Part shown: in pieces, positions 8,546 to 17,583 of the stretch
How the letters are laid out: the number at the start of each line of letters is the position of its first letter
How positions within the stretch are numbered: the first letter of the stretch is position 1
Virus record (IMG/VR): IMGVR_UViG_3300023199_000272
Coordinates: 1 to 35,299 of that record
DNA from: a virus
Direction: 5' to 3' (one strand)
Length of the DNA: 35,299 nucleotides
Notes under the pieces: generated by a model
What the model was told of the DNA's origin: nothing
The model's input: the letters and a program-made list of their open reading frames with translations, nothing else
The model's database searches: none
Program-made: the position numbers and the translations under genes

Positions 8546-9373
8546 TTACGCCTTTAGAAACTTAATGGTTTGAGCGCGGCGGTGATCGACAGCTCTCATG
8601 CTATTCTGTTCTCGCGGCGAAGAATATTTTACCGTGTCCATTGTAGCAGGTTTCATATTCTTCCCGATTTTCGCCAAAGCTTGCTCAAACGCAGCACCGT
8701 CAAAACCATCGAAATCCGCATAACGGATTTCTGCGTCATGTTGAGGCGAACTATTGGCAAGCGCAAAAGGTGCATCCGGCGCTTCAAATATACCGGGCGG
8801 GACATATCCGGTGTCAGCCTCTCCGTTCGGGTTTGGTGGCACATAACCTGTATCTTGCCCACCTTGCGCCGACAGGAACTCACCGCCCTCGCCGGCTTTT
8901 ACGGTTGTTGCTGCGCCTCCAAATGTCTCTGGCGCAGCCGCGTCGCCATCGAACAGCTGCGCACCCCATTGGCGCCGCCTAACAAGCCCTTCAAGGCGCT
9001 CGCCACCAGCGTTCACATATTGCGTAAAACGGTTCTTGGCATCATCCCAATCACCACGCGCGACGGCCTTGCCAAGCCCGGCATTAAACCAATCAGAGCC
9101 CGCATTGTATGTAAGATCAGTGAGTGCCATTAAGCGGCTGCTGTTCTCGGGCTTAGCCAAATCTGGAAAGCGCCGCAAAATTTGCGCTTGCTTTCTCGCC
9201 ACATGCGCACGCATCTCTTTTTCTGCATTTTGCGGCGATAGATTAATGCCTTTCTTGTAGGGCGTGCCATAGCCCCACGTCATTAGCTTGTAATCCCACT
9301 TTGGCTTGTACGGCTTGCCGCCGGCTTCAAAGTGACGGATTGCTGCGTAAAGGGGATTTTGCTGCCCTTGCAT
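8546..9373 (-). CDS. GH24-type lysozyme, probably virion-associated
   Basis: This 275-residue protein has a lysozyme domain at about residues 5-145. The triad of T4-type (GH24) lysozymes can be placed: Glu16 in HFEAGG, Asp27 in KWDYKL and Thr32 in MTWGYGTPY. Later family features are ALTDLTYNAGSDWF and GGERLEGLVRRRQWGAQLF, the conserved RR..W.LF end of the domain. A low-complexity extension follows with two copies of DTGYVPP and a charged C-terminal helix. It lies among ejection-protein genes, far from holin and endolysin, so it more likely opens peptidoglycan during DNA entry than during lysis. No signal peptide is visible. The domain call is firm; the virion role is inferred from position and the extra C-terminal domain. 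Confidence 0.8.
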   Translation of the reverse strand: MQGQQNPLYAAIRHFEAGGKPYKPKWDYKLMTWGYGTPYKKGINLSPQNAEKEMRAHVARKQAQILRRFPDLAKPENSSRLMALTDLTYNAGSDWFNAGLGKAVARGDWDDAKNRFTQYVNAGGERLEGLVRRRQWGAQLFDGDAAAPETFGGAATTVKAGEGGEFLSAQGGQDTGYVPPNPNGEADTGYVPPGIFEAPDAPFALANSSPQHDAEIRYADFDGFDGAAFEQALAKIGKNMKPATMDTVKYSSPREQNSMRAVDHRRAQTIKFLKA

Positions 9374-9387
9374 GTTTTATCGCCTTT

Positions 9388-11046
9388 TCAAACAGCAAAC
9401 GGCGAAATTTTTTGCTCACTGCGCCGCGTTAAGGCCCTAACGTCTTTATCCAAATCCTGCACGGCAGCCAACAGAAAGCCGCAAAAATCAAGCAGGTTTA
9501 TTGTTACACCATCGCCCAGCCGTGTGATCTTTTGGAAATCTTCAGCCATTGGGCCGAGATGTAAATTTCCTGCATCAAGGCCTGGCTTGTAACGCCATGT
9601 TTTAACCGGCAACGCTCTAGCAAGGTCAATGATGCGCGTAGGCTCGCCAATGTCCTCTTTCAACTCAGAGCGCGAGAAAGCCGAAATGCCGGCGCCAAGA
9701 ACACCGAACGCACCGCTCATCATGTTGCTCTGCCGTTGGGCTTGAGCGTTGTATGCGTTAACTTGCGCATTATAATTGGCCATGGTGAGGCCCTGAATAT
9801 CGGGCGGCGCGATATTATATTGCGGCACGCCTGGCGCCTGAGGCACGCCAAGAGCTGGCGAACCCTGAATGAGGGCCGATGCCTCGTTAAAGGCTTGCGT
9901 CCGGTTAAGAAGCTGCTCTTGCAACGCAGTTCCGCGCAAGTTCTGCTCACCCTGCACCCGCGCCAGCTTGTCAGAATTCGCGAGCTGATTATCTTGCACC
10001 GCTTCGCCTCGCGCAGTGCCACGCAGGCTTTGCTCAAAGCTCGTTTTGTTCGCGATGCTATCCCGGAGCATTTGATCGCGCGTCGCATCAATGCCAAATG
10101 CAGAGGCGTTAGCAGATTGCTGCTGATTAAAGCCTTGGCCAAGCGCGCCCAAAATAGCTTCATTGCCCGCCAGAGTTTGCCCAAATGCCGCGCTGTTAAT
10201 CCCCTGCTCCATGCCCAACTGGCGTTGCGCTTCTTGCCCGCCTGCTAACACGGCATCATTTGCAATGCGCTGATACTGATCGGCCTGTCCGCGGTTGAAA
10301 TTACTAAACGCATCGTTGTACGCCTCAGAGCCCACAGGAATACCCCTATCGGCCAAATCCTGCTCAAGCCTGTCGCGCTGTTGCGTGCGCATTGGATCAA
10401 GCAGGCTTGCCTGGCGATCAAAGAACGCCTGCGACACGTCATCTCGATAGGCGTCAACACCCTGGCTATAGCCTGTGCGAGGATCATAGGGCTGGGCGCC
10501 CGGCGCCGTTTCTCTCGCCAGCTCGCCAGCAACAGCATTCGGAGCGCCGGCCTGCCCATATAGCTGATCAGCGCGCTGGCCGGCTTCCATCGCGTCTCTT
10601 TGGGCCCTGACGCCAGACATGCCAAGCGCGGCCGCTTGCCCTTGATAGGCTTGCGAGCTGGGATCGTATGGAAGGTTTTCGGCGCCCTGCCATTGATTTA
10701 TCAAAGGATCGCCGTAACCCGTGGGATCGTAGGGCAGCCCGCTTGTGTCGAACTGCTCGGTGGGAATTTGCCCAATTTTTGTGTTTGCGATTTGCCCAAG
10801 CCCTACAGCGGCCTGATTTTGCAAATCAAGCTGCTGTTGCCCGCTATCTGAAAGCTGCGTGTATTGTGCAAGGGGCACGCCATCTTCATCTTTTTCGTAG
10901 GTGGTTTGGCCATACGGGCTATAAATATCAACGGCGTTTACTTTAGCGCTCTCGCGCACAGCCTCCTTGTTCGCAGTAGCTTGCGCTCGTGCGGTGGCAG
11001 CTGGATCAGGAGGCGGCGGTGCACTAGGGCCGGATTTCTTACCCAT
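9388..11046 (-). CDS. Structural protein ending in an S74 intramolecular chaperone domain
   Basis: This 552-residue protein starts with a Pro/Ala segment, continues through a Gln/Asn/Ala-rich helical middle (about residues 60-440) with YDP motifs, and ends in a domain of the phage tailspike chaperone (Peptidase_S74) type. The start of that domain, FSRSELKEDIG, places Ser458 five residues before Lys463, as in the Ser-Lys dyad used for self-cleavage of endosialidase-type spikes. WRYKPGL and HLGPMAEDF are further family signatures. Such domains trimerise a fibre or spike and then may be cut off. The Gln-rich helical body is more like an internal or needle protein than a beta-helix spike, so the exact virion location is unsure. 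Its ATG overlaps the GNAT stop (TAATG). Confidence 0.7.
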   Translation of the reverse strand: MGKKSGPSAPPPPDPAATARAQATANKEAVRESAKVNAVDIYSPYGQTTYEKDEDGVPLAQYTQLSDSGQQQLDLQNQAAVGLGQIANTKIGQIPTEQFDTSGLPYDPTGYGDPLINQWQGAENLPYDPSSQAYQGQAAALGMSGVRAQRDAMEAGQRADQLYGQAGAPNAVAGELARETAPGAQPYDPRTGYSQGVDAYRDDVSQAFFDRQASLLDPMRTQQRDRLEQDLADRGIPVGSEAYNDAFSNFNRGQADQYQRIANDAVLAGGQEAQRQLGMEQGINSAAFGQTLAGNEAILGALGQGFNQQQSANASAFGIDATRDQMLRDSIANKTSFEQSLRGTARGEAVQDNQLANSDKLARVQGEQNLRGTALQEQLLNRTQAFNEASALIQGSPALGVPQAPGVPQYNIAPPDIQGLTMANYNAQVNAYNAQAQRQSNMMSGAFGVLGAGISAFSRSELKEDIGEPTRIIDLARALPVKTWRYKPGLDAGNLHLGPMAEDFQKITRLGDGVTINLLDFCGFLLAAVQDLDKDVRALTRRSEQKISPFAV

Positions 11047-11501
11047 TAAGCGATAAATCCTTGCTTTTGAGCTTCGCTGCGCAAAAGGCCATAAACAATT
11101 GCGTTTGTCTTCCCATTATAACCTTTGCGCAATACCCCCTCTTTTCTGAAGCCAAGGCGCTTGACAAACCTCTGCGAGGGCTTGTTTGCTTCGGAGATAA
11201 CGGCGGTTAGCCTCTCGCACTGCGCTTTGTTAAAAACATAATTCAACAAAGGAGAAATTATATCAATTTTCTTCACGCCCCCAGTTGGCTGAGCAGCAAA
11301 AATAACTCTCATATCATTCCCGTAGGGCATTTCACGAAAGCCATTAAACACCGCGCCAGCCACTGGCTTGTCACCGTCCTTTACTATGCCCAACGCAACG
11401 CAAGGAGCCAACTCGCGTGGCGTAATTTCTTCCCCGATCTCTTGCATTCGTTGACAGACCCAGTTTGCAACCAATGGATCGTTGACACATTCCACCGTCA
11501 T
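11046..11501 (-). CDS. GNAT-family N-acetyltransferase
   Basis: This 151-residue protein has the GNAT layout: a central strand region (VAGAVFNGFR), a second strand (MRVIFAAQP), a helix (DIISPLLNYVFNKAQCERLTAVI) and the terminal motif NKPSQRFVKRLGFRKEGVLRKG, which matches the C-terminal GNAT segment that completes acetyl-CoA binding. Such enzymes move an acetyl group from acetyl-CoA to an amine. The substrate here is unknown. It is coupled to the tail hub gene by an ATGA overlap and to the S74 protein by a TAATG overlap, so it is expressed with virion genes. Related GNAT genes occur among tail genes of several podovirus groups; modification of a virion or host protein is possible. It does not resemble the phage Mu Mom DNA modifier closely enough to claim that role. 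Confidence 0.8.
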   Translation of the reverse strand: MTVECVNDPLVANWVCQRMQEIGEEITPRELAPCVALGIVKDGDKPVAGAVFNGFREMPYGNDMRVIFAAQPTGGVKKIDIISPLLNYVFNKAQCERLTAVISEANKPSQRFVKRLGFRKEGVLRKGYNGKTNAIVYGLLRSEAQKQGFIA

Positions 11502-13039
11502 CTAATTAACCCGCCTGGCTCGAAAATAAATGTTGTTGATGTCCACGATACGCTATCTCTCGACACGTCCAAACTTAGGCGTGGGCTCATGCAATACCCA
11601 AGCGCGTTTTCGCGATAAATTTGATCGAAAGCCGCGCGTTCAGGGCTCCATGTTGCATCATTCCAAACAGAGCCCGCGTCATCCCAAACGTAAGTTTCTC
11701 CGCCTGTGCCCACGGTTCGCGTCTGTCCGCGTGACACTGTTTCGAAATCCGCCCCCACATTCAGGCGCAGCGGTGGCAAAATCGACGTGATGAAAATCGG
11801 GCGCAGCATATTAAGTTTTTTCAGCTGGCTTCGATTGCCCAAATAGTTATAGGCCTGCTGAACATCCATCCCTATGAGCGCGCCATTGTCATTGTTGGCG
11901 CTGTCGAATTTGTGCACTTTCCCAGTGTTGTCACCGAAATACATGTCTGAGCCCAAGCGGCCCCAAGAGCCCGCAGGCATTGTCCACTTGCACCACGCCC
12001 CTGTGTCGATGTTCATGATATGCTGCTCGGATCGAGACGCACTGAACGGGACATTGACAATCAGCATTTCGCCGCGGCCGTACAGGGAAACCTGCCAATC
12101 GTCCGCAGCTCCCTTGACACCGATTGCTGTCAGAACCGCTGGGTTTATCTTGTCGGAAAGCAGATTGGCGCGATTTGTGGCCGAACCAAACGGGAGAACT
12201 CGGCTCAGCGGCTCATAGCCGCGATCTGTGACAACTACAACTTCACTATCAATCTGCAGAACACCGCGACGGCTAAGTGGGCGACCGATCTTGAACACGC
12301 CGACGCGCGACCAGTTATCCGCATCACCGGGATCGCTACCGGCGTAGACAACAGCGTCACCGCTCTCAAAAATGAACACTATGAAATCATCAGGCCCGGC
12401 ACCGCCGTCACGAGATATGGAAGTGACGAGTTTGAGTGAGCCGCCGAATGTTCCTGTTAGGCCAAGATCAAACTTGCTAAGCGTTCCCGTGACAGCACCT
12501 ACGCCGCCGTACCAAATTTCTTGAGTGTCTTTCTTTATCGCATAAATTCGGCTTTTGTGCGTATGGACATAATTGATATCAGATAACGTTAGGCCTGTGA
12601 ATGTGGCGTCAGCGATAGTGCTTCCGTCATACACTTGAAGCGTGTCAACTCCATTTGTCAAAAATTGTTTGCTGTTAAGTGTTGAATGAACAAAATAGAT
12701 AGCATCAGTGTCAAGCCCCGTCTTTAGTGATGTGGGTGTGCTCGTTGATGTTTCAAAAATCTTGCCATTTACGCAGGCCAACAGCTTATTTGCAGTGCCA
12801 AATTCATATTCAATGAGAGAGCCAACAGGCGTGCTCTCGCCCGTCGCGCAATGTTGCGTAAAGCCAGGACGTGAGCGCACACCGCCACGGCCTGGAAAAG
12901 CGTTTTCCATTGTTATGGCATCAAGCGCCGGCATGGTGTCAATGCTGTCTCGCGCATTCCAACCGCCTGTTGGGCTAGGAATAGAGCGCGAAATAGAGGA
13001 GCGGCCGCCCCTGATGTCCCTCAATGGGCGCATAAGCAT
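11498..13039 (-). CDS. Tail hub/stabilisation protein
   Basis: The product is 513 residues from the ATG at 13039, chosen because GTGAGG lies about nine bases upstream; a longer version would start inside the preceding gene. The sequence is nearly all beta: repeated strand-turn units such as LIEYEFGTANKLLACVNGKI, VDTLQVYDGSTIADATF, YVHTHKSRIYAIKKDTQEIW and VVVVTDRGYEPLSRVLPFG. The opening (GGWNARDSIDTMPALDAITM) is characteristic of a phage protein that plugs the head-tail adaptor channel, comparable in position and size to P22 gp10 or T7-type tubular protein B. It follows the adaptor and a large ejection protein and is coupled to the GNAT gene. The family name is inferred from motif and gene order. 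Confidence 0.7.
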   Translation of the reverse strand: MLMRPLRDIRGGRSSISRSIPSPTGGWNARDSIDTMPALDAITMENAFPGRGGVRSRPGFTQHCATGESTPVGSLIEYEFGTANKLLACVNGKIFETSTSTPTSLKTGLDTDAIYFVHSTLNSKQFLTNGVDTLQVYDGSTIADATFTGLTLSDINYVHTHKSRIYAIKKDTQEIWYGGVGAVTGTLSKFDLGLTGTFGGSLKLVTSISRDGGAGPDDFIVFIFESGDAVVYAGSDPGDADNWSRVGVFKIGRPLSRRGVLQIDSEVVVVTDRGYEPLSRVLPFGSATNRANLLSDKINPAVLTAIGVKGAADDWQVSLYGRGEMLIVNVPFSASRSEQHIMNIDTGAWCKWTMPAGSWGRLGSDMYFGDNTGKVHKFDSANNDNGALIGMDVQQAYNYLGNRSQLKKLNMLRPIFITSILPPLRLNVGADFETVSRGQTRTVGTGGETYVWDDAGSVWNDATWSPERAAFDQIYRENALGYCMSPRLSLDVSRDSVSWTSTTFIFEPGGLIR

Positions 13040-13049
13040 GGAATGCGCC

Positions 13050-15371
13050 TCACTGTGCTTCTCGCAAGGCGCGAGCAATTGTGTCCTGCCTTAATTGCGC
13101 GTCTAGTGCTGCAGCGCTGGCTGTCGCGGGAAGGCCGAATTTGACGCCGCTGTCACGAAGTGCTTTTAACGTCGCGACGCGATCACGGCCTTTGCTGTGG
13201 CCGGTGGCATGGCCAAGCTTACGCAGCTCCGTCAAGTAGGCGTTGACGTTCTCTTTTGACATCGAGGCGCCGCGCAAGGGTATTCCAAGCGCAACAGCGT
13301 CAACGCCCTCACCGCTTCCATTTTGTTGCCACTTCTGATAGTATGCTTCTTTAATTCGATCTTTTTGCTTTTGGCTCAATGGGGGTGGTTTTGATGACGC
13401 AGATTTCTGAGCTTTCTGAGGCGTTTGAGGCTGCTGACGCGCTTGCGTGCGAGCTGCGGCAGTTGCAGTTGCCTCAGGTTGAGCAGGTGCTGCGTCATCT
13501 ATCAAGCTGCCTACAGGCTGAGGACGAGCAGCTGACGCCTGAGGAAGCTGCAGCGGCTGAAGCGAGGGCTGAGCAGGCGCGTAAGGAATTTGCTTGCCGC
13601 TGGTAGCCTGTCCGCCAATCACCTTTGCATTCTGCTCTGTTGCACGCAAATCCTCCAAAACATCTTGCCGGCTTGCTCGCTGGTTATCCAACATCCGCAT
13701 GTTTTCGAGCTGATCACGGGTGCCGCGAAGGCGTTCCGCCTCAACTTGCTTTGACATGTCACGAACTTGCTTCGATCCCTGAACCGCGGCCGCATTCGTG
13801 CCGCGCAACTGCTCAGCGATAACAGCGTTGACGGCTGCCGCATCGTCAACAGCACCCTTTCCTGACATGCCGCCATAGGCCTGCGCGCGCGCAAGATTGT
13901 CACCCCTTGGCGTTGCAGTGCGGCCCATGTTCACGGCCTTGCCAATCATAGCGCTGCCGCCTGCGATGGTTGCGCCTAGAGCGCCAGGCCCAAGCCAGCG
14001 CTCAACGAATTTCTCAGGCGTAAATGTCTCCTGAGCCGCCTCGTAGGCCGTGGTGCCTGGCGCTTGCGTGCTGTAATCGATGACGGACGGCAGCGTGTTC
14101 GCCGCCGTCATCGCGCTTGCGCCCGTCACAACCGGCGCAACCATAGCGCCGGCTTCTGTAAACCTGCCCGCCTTCCTGTCGCCGGAAGCTGCGACGCGAT
14201 CAAAATCGCGCGCTGCCCGGCCTGCAGCTGCGGTGTCGGTAGAATTCAATTGGCCGCTTGCTCTCGCGCTATCGGCACGCTTAGCCGCCGCGTCAACCGC
14301 CCTTGAGGCTGCCTTTGCGGGCGCCAGCTCGTAGTTACGCAGCATGCGCGCCGTAACCTGTGGCGCAAGCCCGGCCGTTGCCGCAGCGATGGGCATGGCG
14401 TAATATGGGTAATCAGGATTGCGCTCAATAAAGGGTAGCTGCGCCTCATCGCGCTTTGCTGCAAGTTGCCTTTCAAAAGCCCCTCGCTCAGCCGCGGAAA
14501 TTCGAGAGTTTTCGTATTCAGGGGCACTTATCTCCCTTAGCCGGTTTTCGATGTCTGAAATCTGGCTCTGAATGGTCTTATTGCGCGTCTCAATCATGCC
14601 GCGCGTATTTGCTCCATTCTTTCCATCAACAGTTAGGCCCAGTTCCTTTTGAAGCTTTCGAATGAGTGCAGTGTCGCGCGTATTTTTATCAACAACACCC
14701 CTTTTCAGGTTGCTTATTTGAGAGCGCAGCTTTTCTTGCTCACTCGCTATTGTGTCTCTAATCTCTTTACGACGTTGCGCCATGCCAGCTGACATGTCGT
14801 CACCCTGAGCATCAGACGAAAGCCACGTTGCTGCGCCCACGCCCGTTGCAGTTGTCCGCGGTGCCGCACCCGCCATTTTCGCCATTGGGCCGGCCATGGG
14901 GCCAGCAGCCCCAAGCATGGCCTTGTATCCCGTGTCAGCATCAACGGCGCCGTGAACGCCGCCCACCGTTTCATCAAGCACATCGCTGCCCGCCAGGAAG
15001 CCTGCGCCAGTGCCCGCAGCCGCAAGCGCGCCGCCCATGGCCGGGCCAAGCGCAGCTGCGCCAGAAAGCGTTTGCCCCATAATCCCAGCCGGATGTGATG
15101 CAGTTTTTTCTCGCCAAGCGTCACGGCCTTCCGGGCTAACGGCACCGTAGATAGCACTTGGAATGTTGCCAGGATCGGTAAGGCCCGAGATCAGAGCTTC
15201 GCGAGCGGCCTGAGATTGGGCAGGATCAATAGGCGCGGGTTGCGCTGTTGCTGCGTAACCCTCGGGATCAGATGGCCGCGACTGCTGAGCGGCCAGGGCA
15301 GCGGCTTGCGCAGCCTTTTCTGCCTCCCCCTTCCGCAAATACTCAATCATAGCGTTGCGTTGAGCGTCCAT
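13050..15371 (-). CDS. Large ejection protein with membrane-active segment and peptidoglycan-binding-like motif
   Basis: The product is 773 residues from the ATG at 15371, which overlaps the adaptor stop in TGATG; a TTG four codons upstream is less likely. An Ala/Gly-rich hydrophobic stretch (about residues 100-190, for example ALGPAMGGALAAAGTGAGFL) precedes a charged coiled coil (about 197-290). Inside the coiled coil is a short module, LIRKLQKELGLTVDGKNGAN, resembling the LQ..LGL.VDG..G..T core of peptidoglycan-binding domains. A long Ala-rich helical region and a Gln/Pro linker follow, then a basic C-terminus. The composition matches podovirus ejection proteins that form a conduit across the envelope. 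Its position between the head-tail adaptor and tail hub is consistent. Confidence 0.6.
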   Translation of the reverse strand: MDAQRNAMIEYLRKGEAEKAAQAAALAAQQSRPSDPEGYAATAQPAPIDPAQSQAAREALISGLTDPGNIPSAIYGAVSPEGRDAWREKTASHPAGIMGQTLSGAAALGPAMGGALAAAGTGAGFLAGSDVLDETVGGVHGAVDADTGYKAMLGAAGPMAGPMAKMAGAAPRTTATGVGAATWLSSDAQGDDMSAGMAQRRKEIRDTIASEQEKLRSQISNLKRGVVDKNTRDTALIRKLQKELGLTVDGKNGANTRGMIETRNKTIQSQISDIENRLREISAPEYENSRISAAERGAFERQLAAKRDEAQLPFIERNPDYPYYAMPIAAATAGLAPQVTARMLRNYELAPAKAASRAVDAAAKRADSARASGQLNSTDTAAAGRAARDFDRVAASGDRKAGRFTEAGAMVAPVVTGASAMTAANTLPSVIDYSTQAPGTTAYEAAQETFTPEKFVERWLGPGALGATIAGGSAMIGKAVNMGRTATPRGDNLARAQAYGGMSGKGAVDDAAAVNAVIAEQLRGTNAAAVQGSKQVRDMSKQVEAERLRGTRDQLENMRMLDNQRASRQDVLEDLRATEQNAKVIGGQATSGKQIPYAPAQPSLQPLQLPQASAARPQPVGSLIDDAAPAQPEATATAAARTQARQQPQTPQKAQKSASSKPPPLSQKQKDRIKEAYYQKWQQNGSGEGVDAVALGIPLRGASMSKENVNAYLTELRKLGHATGHSKGRDRVATLKALRDSGVKFGLPATASAAALDAQLRQDTIARALREAQ

Positions 15372-16087
15372 CAGAGGTTCCAATTTCCATCGGGGATATA
15401 GCCTTGCGTCAGCGCCGTTTGAGGGCTGGGTGTAAGGCTAACCGTTGTTTTCGGCGTATCGCTTCCCCTTAGCTCCGCAAGGTGCGCTTCATACTCTCTA
15501 AATGCCTCGCCATATTCCAATCCGTTGGCCCGAAGCATTCGCCACTTCAATCCCAAGACAAGTGCCCAATCATCGAAAAGAGGCCTGTCTGTGTCAGCCT
15601 CAAAAACAGCTCTTTTTTCTAGCCCGTCCTCGTCTTCCCAGCAATATTTTGACACGTACTCAAAATAAATTTGATCACCCGCCGTTGGGTTTCCAAACAA
15701 ATACAAGCCATTTCGACGAATGCGAAAATGATAATCAGGCGTTATTGCAACTGATGCCTTAGCCGCTGCCCACGCCGTCGGATTTACGTTGCCGTAAACT
15801 TTTCTATTTTGAGAGCGGTTAAAAACAGTGTCTGGGCAAATCCTAAGCAAATCTGGCCAAGTTGTTCTGATATTGGCAATTTGAAGCTCATTCGCTACAG
15901 TTGTGAAATCAGCTTCTTCACGCAACTCTTGCCAGTTATGTCGCTTCGCGATGTCACGCATCGCAAGCTTCAACTGTGCACGCATTTGCTTAGGCAGATC
16001 GTTTGTCGCAGACACAAGAGCGAGCGGCTGAGAAATGCCGATATCGTCAGCTACCTGCTGAGCGATTTCTAGTGCTGTCATTCTCAT
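15371..16087 (-). CDS. Head-tail adaptor, P22 gp4/T7 gp11 type
   Basis: This 238-residue protein has the look of the dodecameric adaptor that docks under the portal: an N-terminal helical bundle (ALEIAQQVADDIGI, MRAQLKLAMRDIAKRHNWQEL) with the typical 'R-HNW-EL' motif, then a beta segment (ATPDY-like region reading ITPDYHFRIRRNGLYLFGNP, then GDQIYFEYVSKYCW) and a C-terminal helix pair (LVLGLKWRMLRANGLEYGEAF). These match tail tubular protein A or gp4-like families in order and spacing. The ATG at 16087 has a second in-frame ATG two codons later. The stop overlaps the ejection protein start. Confidence 0.75.
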   Translation of the reverse strand: MRMTALEIAQQVADDIGISQPLALVSATNDLPKQMRAQLKLAMRDIAKRHNWQELREEADFTTVANELQIANIRTTWPDLLRICPDTVFNRSQNRKVYGNVNPTAWAAAKASVAITPDYHFRIRRNGLYLFGNPTAGDQIYFEYVSKYCWEDEDGLEKRAVFEADTDRPLFDDWALVLGLKWRMLRANGLEYGEAFREYEAHLAELRGSDTPKTTVSLTPSPQTALTQGYIPDGNWNL

Positions 16088-16105
16088 GCGCGCTCACCCA
16101 AATAT

Positions 16106-16921
16106 TTACGCCGCTTGGCTGTCTAGGTACTCATCAATGATATCAATTGCCGCATCCTTGGACGTTACGGGTGCAGCTGTGATCGTCTCGCAAATATCTT
16201 TGAGGCGTGGCAGGGACAACCTGCGCCAATTGTCGGGAATGTTGATTACAGATTTAGTTTCTGGAATTTCCTGCGGAACGGTTTCAACAGGCTCAAGCGC
16301 CTGGCCCGCATTTGCGCCAGACAACTTGCGCTCCGCAGCCTCTAGCCGATCAAGCGCGCCTTGAAGCTGATCTTTAAGCAGAGCATTTTCCTTGCGCCGC
16401 TCTTCATTTTCCCTCACAAGACGAATGGGCGTTGCGCCCTTCTCTGCAGCCTCAAGATAGGCTGTAGCGCTGTCTCGAAGTTGCCGCGCTCCCATCCCAA
16501 CTCTTGTCAGCTGATCGTCCGTCAAAGAGGCGATTTGCTCCACGGTGAAGATATTCAACGCCTTAAGCGACGCACATTGCCCTCGCGACAGAAGCGGCCA
16601 ATGATCGATAGGCAGCCCATTTTCTGCCACTTCCTCACCCTTCACAAATTGGGCGTACTCGCGCGGGAACTGCTCCCGCACCGCGTCATTCACGTATTTC
16701 TCGACAACGCTAAGCCTGTCGCCTGGAATAACAAGTTTAACCTTCTCAACCGTTCGGAAATAGGGGCGGCCCAATTCCGCCGTCATTGCCTCATCATATT
16801 CGTCGTCCCGATAAAACATCGGGATCACCCTGCCACTGCCCTGCGTGGGCGGCGCGGACGTGTTTCCAACATCCGGCAAAGGCGGGCTCATATCGCGAGT
16901 AAAGTGGTGCGTATTGTCCAT
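16106..16921 (-). CDS. Capsid-module helical protein with an HhH-like motif, function unknown
   Basis: This 271-residue protein starts at the ATG at 16921, which follows a good AAGGAA ribosome site; an upstream start would add 17 implausible residues. A disordered Pro/Ser N-terminus leads to a conserved region (IPMFYRDDEYDEAMTAELGR, TVEKVKLVIPGDRLSVVEKY). The segment LKALNIFTVEQIASLTDDQL with GMGARQLRDSATAYLEAAEKG resembles the helix-hairpin-helix style 'pathway' repeats found in a conserved phage protein near capsid genes. A coiled coil (ENEERRKENALLKDQLQGAL) and a Pro-rich linker end the protein. It lies downstream of the capsid terminator and upstream of the adaptor. The family is recurrent in alphaproteobacterial podoviruses, to my recollection, without known function. 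Confidence 0.6.
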   Translation of the reverse strand: MDNTHHFTRDMSPPLPDVGNTSAPPTQGSGRVIPMFYRDDEYDEAMTAELGRPYFRTVEKVKLVIPGDRLSVVEKYVNDAVREQFPREYAQFVKGEEVAENGLPIDHWPLLSRGQCASLKALNIFTVEQIASLTDDQLTRVGMGARQLRDSATAYLEAAEKGATPIRLVRENEERRKENALLKDQLQGALDRLEAAERKLSGANAGQALEPVETVPQEIPETKSVINIPDNWRRLSLPRLKDICETITAAPVTSKDAAIDIIDEYLDSQAA

Positions 16922-16980
16922 TGTGAAATTCGTTCCTTTCGAGGGGTGCTGCAAAGCTTCTGCAAGCAGCAAACATGTTC

Positions 16981-17023
16981 GAAAATAAAGGCGCGCGGGA
17001 ACGCATCACCTATCCCGCACGCC
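16981..17023 (-). terminator. Intrinsic terminator after the capsid-accessory gene
   Basis: On the minus strand GGCGTGCGGG (17014-17023) pairs with CCCGCGCGCC (16990-16999) across a 14-base loop, with one G-U pair. The 3' arm is followed at once by TTTATTTTC. A GC-rich stem plus a U-rich run is the classic rho-independent form. It lies 17 bases after the stop of the capsid-accessory gene, so it would end or attenuate the capsid transcript before the adaptor genes. Confidence 0.75.
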
Positions 17024-17040
17024 TGGCTTGTGCACCAAAC

Positions 17041-17526
17041 TTAGTTGGTGGATGTTACGACGGGGCGATCAAGAACACCCACAGCTGTCGCTGCTGCACC
17101 ACCCACGGCGGCTTCAAGAGCAATGCCGGAAATATTCTTGGTGCCTGCGCCTGCGGCATCGTCAAGCTCGCCGGCCGTCGTGGTTGTCGTGACGGGCGCG
17201 TTCGCAGCACAGTTCGCGGCGGCCTGAATGGCATCGCACTTGCCTGCGCGTTGAAGCCAACCGTACTTGCCGGAAGCGATAGCCACAGGAGCAACGCCAA
17301 CGTGACGGCCATAGGCGCCGTTCGTGTTGGTAATCTCCTCAGCGCCCCAATCGTTGGCAATCTGACACACATAGCCTGCGGCAATTGCGTCATCAGCCTC
17401 GACATAGACAAACTCACTTCCCAAATCGCCACAAACAGTAGTGCCAAGGGGGAATTCTGCGCTGTCATCGACGCGGTTGACGTCAATGCCCAGCTCCATG
17501 CTCAAAACGTTTCGAGCTGTCGTCAT
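17041..17526 (-). CDS. Putative capsid decoration/accessory protein
   Basis: This 161-residue protein is rich in Ala, Thr and Val and predicted mostly beta: EFVYVEADDAIAAGYVCQI, GAYGRHVGVAPVAIASGKYG and NISGIALEAAVGGAAATAVGVL. The opening line resembles small capsid-binding (cement) proteins that follow coat genes, in which turns such as 'AGYVCQIAND' and 'VGVAPVAIASGKYGW' make a small barrel similar to DUF2190-type proteins. It directly follows the coat gene with a stable hairpin between them, and is followed by a terminator, so coat and accessory protein form one high-expression unit. A GGAGAAAAAC ribosome site precedes the ATG at 17526. Function is inferred from position and composition. 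Confidence 0.55.
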   Translation of the reverse strand: MTTARNVLSMELGIDVNRVDDSAEFPLGTTVCGDLGSEFVYVEADDAIAAGYVCQIANDWGAEEITNTNGAYGRHVGVAPVAIASGKYGWLQRAGKCDAIQAAANCAANAPVTTTTTAGELDDAAGAGTKNISGIALEAAVGGAAATAVGVLDRPVVTSTN

Positions 17527-17548
17527 ATGTTTTTCTCCGAGTTAAAGT

Positions 17549-17572
17549 AAGCAGCGGCCGAAGCCGCTGCTT
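17549..17572 (-). promoter_or_regulatory. UUCG-tetraloop hairpin between capsid and accessory genes
   Basis: On the minus strand AAGCAGCGGC and GCCGCTGCTT form a perfect 10-bp stem closed by a UUCG tetraloop, one of the most stable RNA hairpins known. No U-run follows, so it is more likely a 3' stabiliser or processing block for capsid mRNA than a terminator. It sits in the 57-base gap just upstream of the next gene's ribosome site. Confidence 0.7.
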
Positions 17573-17583
17573 GTTCTCTTTCG

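Noticed and set aside
11046-11501. GNAT gene as a Mom-type DNA modifier paired with the Com-like protein
   Set aside because: It is 17 kb away in the tail module, coupled to tail genes, and shows only general GNAT motifs.
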